DNA of 64,000 bases from Oscillospiraceae bacterium (GCA_018110985.1 JAGAWT010000028.1:1-64000); one strand, 5' to 3'; shown: positions 20,957-29,949, counted from the first letter of the stretch. The notes: generated by a model from the sequence alone, not told the origin. A program made the numbers and translations.

Positions 20957-22237
20957 TTACAGCATTATCATGCCGTTTTCTATCTCCGACTGCGTGAGCA
21001 CAAGAGGATCCTCTGCTGAGGTGCAGAGCACCATGATGCTCCTTGTGTCCGTCTCTGCGGCAACAGTGTAGCCCTTTTCAAGATATTCGTTCTCGCTTGC
21101 CGCATCCACCGATATTATGCGCATAAGCTCCATCCTGCTCTCCGAAAGCGAGGAATTGAACTTGCAGAACACCTTTTCACCGGAGGATGCGTCGGTCTTC
21201 ACGGTCACAAGTCCCTGCCAGCGCACCGGCAGCATAAAGCAGTAGCCCTGCGACGGCATATAGAGGGAGGTGTATTTTTTTGAGAGGGTATAGTTTTCAA
21301 ACTCGTTCCAGATGGTCATGTTCTGACCGTCACTGTCACGGTAGCCCGGGAAGGGTGTGAGAGTGGGTATCTCCACCACGCCGTCCCCGTCTATGTCCTG
21401 GGAAAGTCCGCTCCTGCGGAGAGTAAGGGTGGGGATGGAGGAATCATCCAGAACAGCCGGGTTCCTAAGGCTCCCCTCCACGCAGTACAGCACCTCCGTG
21501 CTGATACCGCCGCTTACGTTGCTGTCCACAAAAATGGCGGCTGCACCGCCGGATATGCCCCCTGCCACCGCATTTATCTGCTCAACTCCGTTTGATCTCA
21601 TCACCGTGCCGGAAACGCTGCGCACTCCCGAACCGTCCTTTTTGTCGGCTATCAGCAGGGCATAGGCGGAATGATCCTCCGTGGCGGAGTTTATGAGCAC
21701 TGTGTCCTCACCGCCGTCAAGGTTTATGTCCACATTGATGAGCATATTGTAGACTTCGCTGAAAAGAGCGGTCATCATGTCGTTCTCCACGGAATAGACC
21801 GTAAAGACCTTGTCGTGCTGTGCGGGGCTCGAAAAGCCTATGCACATATATGTGTTGTCCCCGCCGTAGTCCGTGAAAAAGACCTCCTCGACTCCCGTGC
21901 CCGGACCCGAATGGTCGTAAACGGAGTGCCAGCCCCTGTCGTTCTTTTTCAGCAGATTGACCCTTACATTGGGGGACGAACTGTTTCTGTAAAAGGCGAA
22001 AGCCTCATCGGTGCCGTCGCCGTCGGTATCGGCAAATATAAAAGCACCTCTGTGCTCACCCGTCCGGGGGTACACAAGGGTGATCCCGCTGCCGGTATCA
22101 TCTGCCAGTGCATCGTAGACCTCACTTTGCTCCTCTGATACCGTAGGCGGCACCAGAAGCTGTTCCACGGAGCCTGTGAGCCCGCAGGAGGAAAGAAGGA
22201 GCGCCGACAGCAGGACACAGTATATTTTTCTCCTCAT
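20957..22237 (-). CDS. Lipoprotein with FG-GAP/VCBS-like repeats
   Basis: 426 residues. Signal MRRKIYCVLLSALLLSSCG ends in a clean lipobox. The body has several Asp-rich calcium-loop-like segments (ADTDGDGTDEAF, DINLDGGEDTV, DIDGDGVVEIP) spaced as in FG-GAP/VCBS beta-propeller blades. It should sit on the outer surface of the membrane; a partner is unknown. Start ATG overlaps the stop of the preceding 100-residue gene (ATGA), so the two are translationally coupled. Confidence 0.7.
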   Translation of the reverse strand: MRRKIYCVLLSALLLSSCGLTGSVEQLLVPPTVSEEQSEVYDALADDTGSGITLVYPRTGEHRGAFIFADTDGDGTDEAFAFYRNSSSPNVRVNLLKKNDRGWHSVYDHSGPGTGVEEVFFTDYGGDNTYMCIGFSSPAQHDKVFTVYSVENDMMTALFSEVYNMLINVDINLDGGEDTVLINSATEDHSAYALLIADKKDGSGVRSVSGTVMRSNGVEQINAVAGGISGGAAAIFVDSNVSGGISTEVLYCVEGSLRNPAVLDDSSIPTLTLRRSGLSQDIDGDGVVEIPTLTPFPGYRDSDGQNMTIWNEFENYTLSKKYTSLYMPSQGYCFMLPVRWQGLVTVKTDASSGEKVFCKFNSSLSESRMELMRIISVDAASENEYLEKGYTVAAETDTRSIMVLCTSAEDPLVLTQSEIENGMIML

Positions 22238-22536
22238 ATGCTGCCGATCAGCTCCGCCAGCCGCTGTACGTCGGTCTTTATCACCTTGTCCGCCGAAAGG
22301 CGGGAAATGAGCCTTTCGGAAAGGTTCTCCGACACACCGAACACCATGTTGTCCGTGTCGGGGAAGTCCATAAAGCCGTTTATGGCAGAGGCAAGGGTGT
22401 CCGCTGCCTCGTCCGTGTCATCCGGCACATCCCAGCAGCCGGGGAATGCGGTACGGGGGGATCTGTTCTCCATAAGGCGGCACATATCGAGACCGTCAGT
22501 GTCGCTTTTCAGTATGACTGCATAAACTTTTTTCAT
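22234..22536 (-). CDS. Small hypothetical protein, first gene of the recQ operon
   Basis: 100 residues, acidic, no signal peptide or membrane segment. It begins MKKVYAVILKSD and has no motif I recognise. AAGGTGATA lies before the ATG, and a good promoter lies 40 bases further up. It overlaps the lipoprotein gene by 4 bases. Confidence 0.7.
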   Translation of the reverse strand: MKKVYAVILKSDTDGLDMCRLMENRSPRTAFPGCWDVPDDTDEAADTLASAINGFMDFPDTDNMVFGVSENLSERLISRLSADKVIKTDVQRLAELIGSI

Positions 22537-22579
22537 ATATTATCACCTTGAAGGAAATTCTGTTGATATCACGATATCT

Positions 22580-22608
22580 ATTCTACCACATCCCGCCCTG
22601 TTAGTCAA
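22580..22608 (-). promoter_or_regulatory. Promoter of the recQ operon
   Basis: Minus strand TTGACT (22603-22608), 17-bp spacer, TAGAAT (22580-22585), 44 bases before the first start codon. Confidence 0.8.
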
Positions 22609-22665
22609 GCAAAAACGGCGGGATATTTTATGTGCCTCTTTCCGGGGGGCGGGTCTGCAGGGCAT

Positions 22666-22695
22666 AAAAAATCCGCCTGCTTTCTGACAGGGCGG
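22666..22695 (-). terminator. Terminator of the XRE regulator gene
   Basis: Minus-strand stem CCGCCCTG/CAGGCGG (one bulged base) followed by ATTTTTTA, 25 bases after the stop codon. Confidence 0.75.
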
Positions 22696-22719
22696 TTCAT
22701 TGCTTGCATTTTATCATTT

Positions 22720-23079
22720 TTATACGGCTCCTTTTGAACTGAGGGCGGCAGCGCTCTGCTCGGAAAGCATCTGTACATACATCTCTGCTTTTCCCTTGTC
22801 TCTTTCGCCCAGACTGCGGAAGCGGTCGATAAGCTCTATCTCGTCGGCTGTGAACTCGGGAGCGGCATTGCCGTGGCGGTGGATGGAGCGCCCGGCGATG
22901 TAATCGAGGGAGACATCGTAGAAATCGGCAAGTATGACAGCCTTTTCAAGGGGGAGGTCGTTTTCGCCTCTTTCGTATTTGCCATAATGATTCATTGAAA
23001 CGCCTATAAGATCGGCGACTTGCTTCTGTGTAAGGTCGTGGTCTTCTTTAAGGTCACGCAGTCTCTTATATAATGCCAT
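22720..23079 (-). CDS. XRE-family transcriptional regulator
   Basis: 119 residues. Residues 1-62 are a Cro/CI-type helix-turn-helix: LRDLKEDHDLTQKQVADLIGVSMNHYGKYERGENDLPLEKAVILADFYDVSLDYIAGR in spirit, with the recognition helix around SMNHYGKYE. The C-terminal part is helical with an Ala/Ser tail. It is probably a repressor. It is divergent from the AT-rich island to its right, and a 19-bp inverted repeat over that island's promoter is a candidate target, which is inference. GGGGG lies 8 bases before the ATG. Sizes and shape match small stand-alone clostridial regulators. Confidence 0.88.
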   Translation of the reverse strand: MALYKRLRDLKEDHDLTQKQVADLIGVSMNHYGKYERGENDLPLEKAVILADFYDVSLDYIAGRSIHRHGNAAPEFTADEIELIDRFRSLGERDKGKAEMYVQMLSEQSAAALSSKGAV

Positions 23080-23260
23080 ACTGAATACCCCCTTTTCAAT
23101 GTACAGTCATTATATCATAAATATAGATGGTAATGTTCGGAATATAATATAAAAAATGTAATATAAGGTAAAAACAATAAATAAAATGTAAATATTCATA
23201 ATTATATATTCTATATGTTGGATAATATCAACAAAAATATTTTTAATTTGAAGTATAATC

Positions 23261-23313
23261 TTGACAGATACCATATATAGGATGTATAATATTGATTATA
23301 CATCCTATATATG
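23261..23313 (+). promoter_or_regulatory. Promoter embedded in a 19-bp perfect inverted repeat
   Basis: TTGACA (23261-23266), 18-bp spacer, TATAAT (23285-23290). The arms 23272-23290 and 23295-23313 are exact reverse complements around the loop ATTG. The left arm spans spacer and -10; the right arm covers the expected start site. This is the layout of a repressor operator, or of a 5'-end RNA hairpin. The rest of 23080-23342 is AT-rich with the XRE promoter region and nothing else clear. Confidence 0.8.
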
Positions 23314-23342
23314 ACTTTAACACGATGATTGGAAGTGATGAT

Positions 23343-24059
23343 ATGGGAAATGAAGATTTTTCAACAGAGGAAAAGGCTGCTTTGTTTGATGAGCTTTATC
23401 ACAGTTACTTTGAGCGTAATTTTGGCACTATGGCAAAAGTCGATATAGATACATTGCTTTTTGACACATATCTGAAACATCTCTACAAAAACAAATTGCA
23501 ATATGATGATTATACTCTTTCCAATCAACTCGGTATAACACAGAACCGTGTGCGCACACTGAAGGAGCGGGCTCAGGTCAAATATCCCCGCAGTGATGAG
23601 GACTGGGATTGGAAGGAAGAATTTACAAAGCTGATACCTAATGCAAAATATGACAGTGTCAAGAAACTTGTTAAGGTGTGCATTGGTGATGTTGTACTCA
23701 TGAATGAGATCAGGCATCACTTTATATCAAAGGGATGGTATGATGAATATCAGCTAAATCCCCTGCTCTTTCAATGCAAACTTGATTATTTCATTCTATT
23801 ATGCAGTAGTATTGAACAGGATACAGTTATAGATGAAAATGCCAAAACGGCTTTGAAGGCTCTTAGAGCACAGGATACCGATACAAGTTCAATACAGAAA
23901 ATCATAGACGGAGATTATGAAAACGGGATTAAGGGTCTTGTGAAAACAGCTTCTGACGAAATATTGAACGAGGTCCTAAAAACTATTCCGTTCGGAGGGC
24001 TTGCAAAGAAATGTATTGACTCACTTGTTGAGTTGCTCGCTAATGTGAGAAAGGAGTAA
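23343..24059 (+). CDS. Unknown protein with HTH-like segment, first gene of AT-rich island
   Basis: 238 residues from ATG 23343, chosen because GGAAGTG lies 5 bases upstream; the frame stays open further up but without a ribosome site. Residues about 52-80 (YDDYTLSNQLGITQNRVRTLKERAQVKYP) look like a winged-helix or sigma-region-type DNA-binding helix pair. The C-terminal 35 residues form a hydrophobic/amphipathic helix pair (IPFGGLAKKCIDSLVELL) that could associate with a membrane or a partner. No signal peptide. Codon use is AT-rich, unlike most of the window. It ends 3 bases before the next gene, so the two share a transcript. I do not recognise the family. Confidence 0.75.
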   Translation: MGNEDFSTEEKAALFDELYHSYFERNFGTMAKVDIDTLLFDTYLKHLYKNKLQYDDYTLSNQLGITQNRVRTLKERAQVKYPRSDEDWDWKEEFTKLIPNAKYDSVKKLVKVCIGDVVLMNEIRHHFISKGWYDEYQLNPLLFQCKLDYFILLCSSIEQDTVIDENAKTALKALRAQDTDTSSIQKIIDGDYENGIKGLVKTASDEILNEVLKTIPFGGLAKKCIDSLVELLANVRKE

Positions 24060-24062
24060 TCT

Positions 24063-25271
24063 ATGATGAACACAAATGATAAGCGGAGATTTATTGGTTT
24101 GATCTTGGGAATATGTTTTCTTATGACTGTTGTGTTACCGTTTGATGTGTTTCCGTCTGCTACGGTCGAAGCAGCAGAAAATGCAATCTCTGTTTCAAAG
24201 GACAGTATAGCGTTGGGGATAAATGAAACGCAAACTGTTACTGTAACCGCTCAAAACCCTCAAGACCTTATATTTAGTATATCAGACAGCGATGTTGCCT
24301 CGTTTAGTTCTACCTCATCAGGTAATAAGGTAAAGCTCAAAATAACCGGAAAAAAGAATGGCTTTAGTAGAATCGTAGTTACTTCAGATGGCGACCGTTC
24401 TGCGCAAAAAGTTATAAAGGTGAGTGTAGGTGATGTGGGCATAGAAAGCTTGACCAATTCATCAAAAAACTCAGCTATGAAGGAAGTCATTGGTGACATT
24501 ACGCTTACCAAAGGAGGATCTTACAAGCTACGCATAATCGATTCGCATAAGAAAGTAAAGTGGAGAAGCTCAGACAATTCTGTTGTCAAAGTGACAAACA
24601 AAGGAACGATAAAAGGTGTTGGTGAAGGAAATGCAGTTGTGACAGCAGATGTGGACGGTGTGGTAGAAAAGTGGGAAGTCAATGTTATTGATGTATCACT
24701 TTCTGTAAAAGGCAGTAAAAAGATTTCGGTAGGAATTGGGGAAACATATAGTGTAAAAATTGTTGCAAAGGGATCACATTCTGTGAACTTTACAGTCTCT
24801 GACTCCTCAATTGCAAGTGCTAAATGGGGAAATAGTGGTTTCGACAACGATACTGTACAGCTGAATATAAAGGGTAAAAAGAATGGTAAATGTACAGTTA
24901 AGGTATTTATGTCAAAACATCAGGATGTTTATGTAACTCTTAACATAACTGTTGGGACGGGTATTAGTGTTCCTGAATTGCCGAATCCTGTTGATTATGG
25001 TTTTACAGAAACGGCGCATAGTACGATGGATCATGAGTATCGTGTATTTACTTCAAGCAAATCACGGGCTTCATCTTATGGTACAGCATGGCTAAATGCT
25101 ATAAGACATGCTGGATTTACTGTTAGCAGATCGGATTTTACTTATTTAGACGGTGATACAACTTACATTGTATATTATAAGCATGAGCCTTTATATATTA
25201 TAATGCTCTATACAAACGGGCTCGATGATTATGATGCTTGGTTTGAATTTTGCGGGTATTCGACATACTAA
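24063..25271 (+). CDS. Exported protein with Ig-like (BIG2-type) domains
   Basis: 402 residues. N-terminal signal MMNTNDKRRFIGLILGICFLM with cleavage likely after TVEA. Three tandem Ig-like beta-sandwich domains follow, about 40-125, 130-215 and 218-305, each with the BIG2 pattern (for example VKWRSSDNSVVKVTNKGTIKGVGEGNAVVTA). The last 95 residues are a separate, unrecognised domain rich in Tyr and Asp. No cell-wall anchor is visible, so it is secreted or held by a partner. GGAG lies before the ATG. It is in the AT-rich island with the putative regulator and may be the effector of that unit. Confidence 0.75.
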   Translation: MMNTNDKRRFIGLILGICFLMTVVLPFDVFPSATVEAAENAISVSKDSIALGINETQTVTVTAQNPQDLIFSISDSDVASFSSTSSGNKVKLKITGKKNGFSRIVVTSDGDRSAQKVIKVSVGDVGIESLTNSSKNSAMKEVIGDITLTKGGSYKLRIIDSHKKVKWRSSDNSVVKVTNKGTIKGVGEGNAVVTADVDGVVEKWEVNVIDVSLSVKGSKKISVGIGETYSVKIVAKGSHSVNFTVSDSSIASAKWGNSGFDNDTVQLNIKGKKNGKCTVKVFMSKHQDVYVTLNITVGTGISVPELPNPVDYGFTETAHSTMDHEYRVFTSSKSRASSYGTAWLNAIRHAGFTVSRSDFTYLDGDTTYIVYYKHEPLYIIMLYTNGLDDYDAWFEFCGYSTY

Positions 25272-25428
25272 TACTAAGAATATTACTGATATAGAATGCG
25301 GGATATTACAAATTATTTTAGACATTGATTATAAAAGCATTTAGTGAATGCCACTTGATGTGGTTCGACTATCTCTTTTGGATGCAAAACAATGTAACAT
25401 GAATAGTTTAGGGGAAGTGGTGGATAGT

Positions 25429-26562
25429 ATGTGTAAAGAAACGATATTAAGACGCAATTCATTTGGTTTTTTTTCGATAATAGTAATATTTTTTCTGAGC
25501 CTATTTTTCTTTATATCAACTGTAACAGTTTGTGCCGCAGGAAATACGATTTCTGCACCAAGCAACATTAAACTCACCTCAACCGAAGATTCAGTTACAA
25601 TTACTTGGAATAAAGTAAGTGGTGCACACGCTTACAGAGTATATCGTGCCATTGATCCTGATGATGAGTGGAAAAAATGGAAAGATGTAGCCGGTACAAG
25701 TGTTACAGTAGACAATCTAAAATCCGGGAAAACATACTATTTTAGGCTTGCATCGATTAACGATGGACAAGTTGGTACAAAAAGCGGAACTAAATCTATC
25801 AAAACAAAATCTGACGATTTACCCAAAGCACCTAAAAGCGGCTATACCGGACTTGCAAAGTATGAGGGAAATCAGTACTATTTTAAGAATGGGAAGATAT
25901 GTAAAGGTTTTATCAAAACAGATAACGGGTATATGTATTTTGACAGAGATACATATACAATGGTGAAAGGCTGGAAAACTGTCAATAATAACAAATACTT
26001 CTTTGGCAAAGACGGCATAATGCTATCCGGCGGTACGTATAAGATCGGCTCTGAAACTTATACATTCGGTAATGATGGAAAACTGGTCGCAACAGCTATA
26101 ACTTCTGATGCTAAACCGGAAACAAAGACTGCAGAACAAAGCAAACGAACAACCCCTGGGGAATTTCAGCATATTTTGCCGGGTGATTCATTAGATTCTG
26201 TGGTTAGGAATTCCGGTATCGCAAATTATACAGTAAAAGAAATACAAAATAAATACGATTCTTATGCTTGTATCGGTGAAGTTTTATTTTCAGGAATAGA
26301 ATCCAATATTATAGTATATTTTAACAAAAATAAACAGTGCAGTGGCTATATGTTATTGGTTCCAACCTCATATTCTGAATACAGTAAAGCATTTGTAGAT
26401 AGTTGCAAGAAAGTTTGGGGTTTAGACTATAGTTATTCAGATGGAGAGTATACTTGGCTTTATTATAGTGATGGTTTTATGCTTACATTAAAATACAATT
26501 ATGCACAAAATTGTACTATTGAATCTATTTACTATCTTGATTACAACGATGACCAAGTATGA
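25429..26562 (+). CDS. Exported protein with fibronectin III and cell-wall/glucan-binding repeats
   Basis: 377 residues from ATG 25429, which has GGTGGA upstream and starts just before a long signal sequence (FFSIIVIFFLSLFFFISTVTVCAAG). Residues about 45-130 form an FN3 domain (TSTEDSVTITWNKVSGAHAYRVYR). About 140-225 hold choline/glucan-binding-type repeats (YYFKNGKICKGFIKTDNGYMYFD, KGWKTVNNNKYFFGKDGIM). The C-terminal 130 residues are unrecognised. It should bind the cell wall or a surface glycan. It shares low GC with its neighbours. The 157-base gap before it shows no strong promoter. Confidence 0.75.
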   Translation: MCKETILRRNSFGFFSIIVIFFLSLFFFISTVTVCAAGNTISAPSNIKLTSTEDSVTITWNKVSGAHAYRVYRAIDPDDEWKKWKDVAGTSVTVDNLKSGKTYYFRLASINDGQVGTKSGTKSIKTKSDDLPKAPKSGYTGLAKYEGNQYYFKNGKICKGFIKTDNGYMYFDRDTYTMVKGWKTVNNNKYFFGKDGIMLSGGTYKIGSETYTFGNDGKLVATAITSDAKPETKTAEQSKRTTPGEFQHILPGDSLDSVVRNSGIANYTVKEIQNKYDSYACIGEVLFSGIESNIIVYFNKNKQCSGYMLLVPTSYSEYSKAFVDSCKKVWGLDYSYSDGEYTWLYYSDGFMLTLKYNYAQNCTIESIYYLDYNDDQV

Positions 26563-26681
26563 AGTGTACCCAATGTTTCGGACAATTCAATTCTTAGGAG
26601 TATACTTCGACAGCCGGATCTGACCCATTCGAATAAAGCATTTTGACAGTAACGACAGGGAATAAAAAGGAGAACGATAAT

Positions 26682-27038
26682 ATGAACAGTTCCTTTGCAA
26701 AGAGAATATTTGATGTTATAGGGATCATTGCAGGCATTCTTATCATAGTTTACGGGGTGAAGCTAAGTGACAACGGCTATTACGGGACGCTCACTTCAGA
26801 CGCAATATTCGGCGCAGATTTTTACACCGAACAGTATGCGGCTACGAAACATGCAGCTGACAACATTAATTCTGTTGGTCAGCTCATTGATAAAATATGT
26901 GACAGTATGAAGAGCTTAAGTGTCGTATTTGGGATAGCGGTTGTGGCATATTTTGGAGACAGGTTTTGCGATGTTGATACGGTCGTACAAGAAAAGAAGT
27001 CTTCTGATTCCGAAATGATCTCAGAAAAAGCAGAGTGA
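26682..27038 (+). CDS. Small membrane protein
   Basis: 118 residues from ATG 26682 with AAGGAG 8 bases upstream. Two predicted membrane helices: VIGIIAGILIIVYGV near the N-terminus and SLSVVFGIAVVAYFG at about 80-95, with an exposed 40-residue loop and a charged tail. No family recognised. It is the last gene of the AT-rich island. Confidence 0.7.
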   Translation: MNSSFAKRIFDVIGIIAGILIIVYGVKLSDNGYYGTLTSDAIFGADFYTEQYAATKHAADNINSVGQLIDKICDSMKSLSVVFGIAVVAYFGDRFCDVDTVVQEKKSSDSEMISEKAE

Positions 27039-27062
27039 ATTTAGCAATGTGTTTTTGCAAAA

Positions 27063-27095
27063 TCTCCCGCCTCTCATACGGGCGGGGGACTTTTT
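27063..27095 (+). terminator. Terminator closing the AT-rich island
   Basis: CCCGCC/GGCGGG stem within TCTCCCGCC...GGCGGGGGA followed by CTTTTTG. Confidence 0.8.
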
Positions 27096-27147
27096 GCACA
27101 TAACAGGCTAATTTAATTTGTGCAAAATGTTGATTTTACCAAAGTCC

Positions 27148-27176
27148 TTGAAAAAAGCATATGCAGATGATATAAT
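27148..27176 (+). promoter_or_regulatory. Promoter of cellobiose phosphorylase
   Basis: TTGAAA (27148-27153), 17-bp spacer, TATAAT (27171-27176). The transcript would have a 125-nt leader that holds a GCGGTC/GACCGC hairpin, the 12-bp palindrome GAAAAGCTTTTC (27217-27228) and a GTCC/GGAC hairpin just before the ribosome site. Confidence 0.85.
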
Positions 27177-27308
27177 TACTATATATGCTTGGCGGTCTGC
27201 GACCGCACCCATTCTTGAAAAGCTTTTCACGGCTGTGCAGCGGTGGGGAAAGTCCTGTACGGTGCGAAAAAGCTGTCCTGTCCCTTAGGACGGAAAAGGA
27301 GATAGATT

Positions 27309-29720
27309 ATGAACTACGGACACTTCGATCTTGAAAAGAAGGAATATGTCATCACAAGACCCGACACCCCCGCCCCCTGGGCAAACTACCTGGGCGACCC
27401 GGAATACGGCGCAATAATCTCCAACAACGCAGGAGGCTACAGTTTCGTGAAATCCGGCGCCAACGGCCGTATAATCCGCTACCGCTTCAATTCCAACATT
27501 GCGCTCCCCGGCCGCTTTGTCTACATCAGGGACAATGAGGACGGCGACTACTGGTCCGCATCATGGCAGCCCGTGGGCAAGCCTCTGGACAAGTACAAGA
27601 GCGAATGCCGCCACGGTACCGCTTATACCGTTATCAGTGCGGAATACTCCGGGATAAAGTCCGAGGTCACCTACTATGTTCCTCTCGGAAAGACCTACGA
27701 AGTCTGGAACGCTAAGATCACTAACTGCTCTGACAAGGCGAGAAAGCTGTCTGTGACGGGCTTCTGCGAATTCACCTCCGAAAACAACTACGAGCAGGAT
27801 CAGGTAAACCTCCAGTACACACAGTTCATTACCCAGACCAGCTTTGAAGGAAACAAGGTGCTCCAGCACATCAATATAAATTCCGGCAAGGATGCCACCG
27901 GCTCCAACCACAGAGAGCGCTTCCTGGGCCTCTCCGGTGCCAAGGTAACGGGCTACAACGGCTCCCTTGACAGCTTTATCGGCTCCTACCGCACCTACGG
28001 CAACCCCATAGGCGTTGAGAGCGGCAGGTGCGGCGACGTGCTCAACTACAACGGCAATGCCTGCGGCGCTCTCCAGACCGAGATAGAACTGGCTCCCGGT
28101 GAAACGAAGGTGCTGACCTTTACTCTGGGTCAGAAGGACAATGTACAGGCAAATGAGATCATCGCCCGCTACGAGGACAGCGCTGCTGCCGACAAGGAGA
28201 TAGCGGAGCTCATCGCCCACTGGCATGACATCCTTGACCGCTTCTCCATCTGCACTCCCTCCGATACCTTCAACAATATGGTCAATGTGTGGAACGCATA
28301 TCAGTGCTTTATCACATTCATCTGGTCGAGAGCAGCTTCCTTTATATACTGCGGTCTGAGAAACGGTTACGGCTACCGTGACACCGTTCAGGATATACAG
28401 GGCATCATCCACCTCGATCCCGAAAGGGCAGCGGACAAGATACGCTTTATGCTCTCCGCACAGGTCGACAACGGCGCAGGTCTTCCCCTTGTAAAGTTCG
28501 ACCACAATGCGGGTCATGAGCCTCATCCCGACGAGAACGACGAGAACTCCCTGTACGCAAAGCAGACGGGTCATCCCTCCTATCGTGCAGACGATGCTCT
28601 GTGGCTCTTCCCCACTATCGTCAAGTACATCGGCGAGAGCGGAAACAAGGCATTCCTTGACGAGGTGATCCTCTACTCCAACGGCGGCGAGGGCACTGTT
28701 TACGACCACCTCAAGCGTGCCATAGACTTCTCCATGACACATCTGGGCAACAACCATATGCCCGCAGGTCTCCATGCAGACTGGAACGACTGCCTGAGAA
28801 TGGGCAAGAAGGGCGAGAGCACATTCGTTGCATTCCAGCTCTACTATGCCATGACCGTTCTCAAGGGATATGCGGGGGAGAGAAAGGACACGGAATATGT
28901 GGCATATCTGGAGAAGGTACAGGCAGAGCTGGGAGATGCCCTTTCCAAGTGCTGGAACGAGGACAGATTCATCAGAGGTATCAGAGAAGACGGCGTAGTA
29001 GTGGGCAAGAGAACAGATCCGGAGGCAAGTATGTGGCTCAATCCCCAGTCCTGGGGCGTTATCTCCGGCTTTGCAAGCAAGGAGCAGGCTGAAAAGTCCA
29101 TGCAGAGCGTGTTTGACATCCTCAATACTCCTTACGGCGTAAAGCTGCTTGAACCTCCCTATGTGGATCACTTCTTCGACGGCGCTCTCATGCACATCTT
29201 CAACCCCGACACCAAGGAGAACGGCGGTATCTTCTCCCAGACACAGGGCTGGGCTATACTGGCGGAATCCCTGCTGGGTCACGGCAACAGAGCCTTCAAG
29301 TACTTTGAGGAATCTTCTCCCGCATCTCTCAACGACAAGGCGGAGATCCGTGTTCTGGAGCCCTATGTACACGGTCAGTTCACCGAATCCACACGTTCTC
29401 CCTACGCAGGACGCTCCCATGTTCACTGGCTCACCGGCACAGGCTCTACGGTCATGGTAGGCTGTGTTGAGGGTATACTCGGTATGCGCCCGGATGCGGA
29501 CGGTCTCAAGGTCGATCCCGCCATCCCCTCTGCATGGGAAAGCTACACCGTAAAGAAGCTGTTCAGAGGCAAGAAGCTGAACATGGTCTTCAACAACCCC
29601 GATCATGTTGAGAGCGGTGTCAAGTCCGTTACTCTCAACGGCGAGCAGCTCCCCGGCAACTACATCCCCGCCGACAAGCTGAAGGATGTGAACGACATCG
29701 TCGTTACCCTGGGTCGGTAA
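27309..29720 (+). CDS. Cellobiose phosphorylase (GH94)
   Basis: 803 residues, the length of known cellobiose phosphorylases. It converts cellobiose and phosphate to glucose 1-phosphate and glucose in the cytoplasm, saving ATP during cellulose use. Typical regions: MNYGHFDLEKKEYVITRPDTPAPWANYLG N-terminus, NRYGYRDTVQD-type segment (RNGYGYRDTVQDIQG), HPDENDENSLYAKQTGHPSYRADDALWL, and the active-site GLHADWNDCL where D491 is the likely general acid. The C-terminal VHWLTGTGSTVMVG and GMRPDADGLKVDPAIP are also family hallmarks. AAAGGAG precedes the ATG. Codon choice is strongly biased towards C-ending codons, as in highly expressed genes. A close alternative is another beta-glucan phosphorylase of GH94. 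Confidence 0.95.
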   Translation: MNYGHFDLEKKEYVITRPDTPAPWANYLGDPEYGAIISNNAGGYSFVKSGANGRIIRYRFNSNIALPGRFVYIRDNEDGDYWSASWQPVGKPLDKYKSECRHGTAYTVISAEYSGIKSEVTYYVPLGKTYEVWNAKITNCSDKARKLSVTGFCEFTSENNYEQDQVNLQYTQFITQTSFEGNKVLQHININSGKDATGSNHRERFLGLSGAKVTGYNGSLDSFIGSYRTYGNPIGVESGRCGDVLNYNGNACGALQTEIELAPGETKVLTFTLGQKDNVQANEIIARYEDSAAADKEIAELIAHWHDILDRFSICTPSDTFNNMVNVWNAYQCFITFIWSRAASFIYCGLRNGYGYRDTVQDIQGIIHLDPERAADKIRFMLSAQVDNGAGLPLVKFDHNAGHEPHPDENDENSLYAKQTGHPSYRADDALWLFPTIVKYIGESGNKAFLDEVILYSNGGEGTVYDHLKRAIDFSMTHLGNNHMPAGLHADWNDCLRMGKKGESTFVAFQLYYAMTVLKGYAGERKDTEYVAYLEKVQAELGDALSKCWNEDRFIRGIREDGVVVGKRTDPEASMWLNPQSWGVISGFASKEQAEKSMQSVFDILNTPYGVKLLEPPYVDHFFDGALMHIFNPDTKENGGIFSQTQGWAILAESLLGHGNRAFKYFEESSPASLNDKAEIRVLEPYVHGQFTESTRSPYAGRSHVHWLTGTGSTVMVGCVEGILGMRPDADGLKVDPAIPSAWESYTVKKLFRGKKLNMVFNNPDHVESGVKSVTLNGEQLPGNYIPADKLKDVNDIVVTLGR

Positions 29721-29792
29721 GACCGACTGCTACTGGGTAAGACCGACAGCTGCCGGTAAGACTTGCAGCCTGTGATCAACAGTACGACAGTA

Positions 29793-29834
29793 AATATCCC
29801 CCGTCACCTTGCAGCGGCGGGGGATATTGTTCTG
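29793..29834 (+). terminator. Terminator after cellobiose phosphorylase
   Basis: 11-bp stem AATATCCCCCG/CGGGGGATATT (29793-29803 with 29818-29828), weak T tail. Confidence 0.75.
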
Positions 29835-29910
29835 TAACGGTCTGAAATGCTGTGTGAGGATCATTGCGGGATCCCCGTTTTACATACAGCCTTTCGGAGC
29901 AACAGCATCA

Positions 29911-29949
29911 AGCCGCAGACCCCTTTATGAAAAGGATCTGCGGCTTTTT
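29911..29949 (+). terminator. Second terminator in the 29721-29996 gap
   Basis: AGCCGCAGA/TCTGCGGCT stem (29911-29919 with 29937-29945) followed by TTTTTGG on the plus strand. It can stop read-through into the convergent gene. Confidence 0.75.

Noticed and set aside
22111-22160. Separate promoter for the FG-GAP lipoprotein gene
   Set aside because: No consensus hexamers with proper spacing; the gene overlaps its upstream neighbour and is best read as part of that operon.
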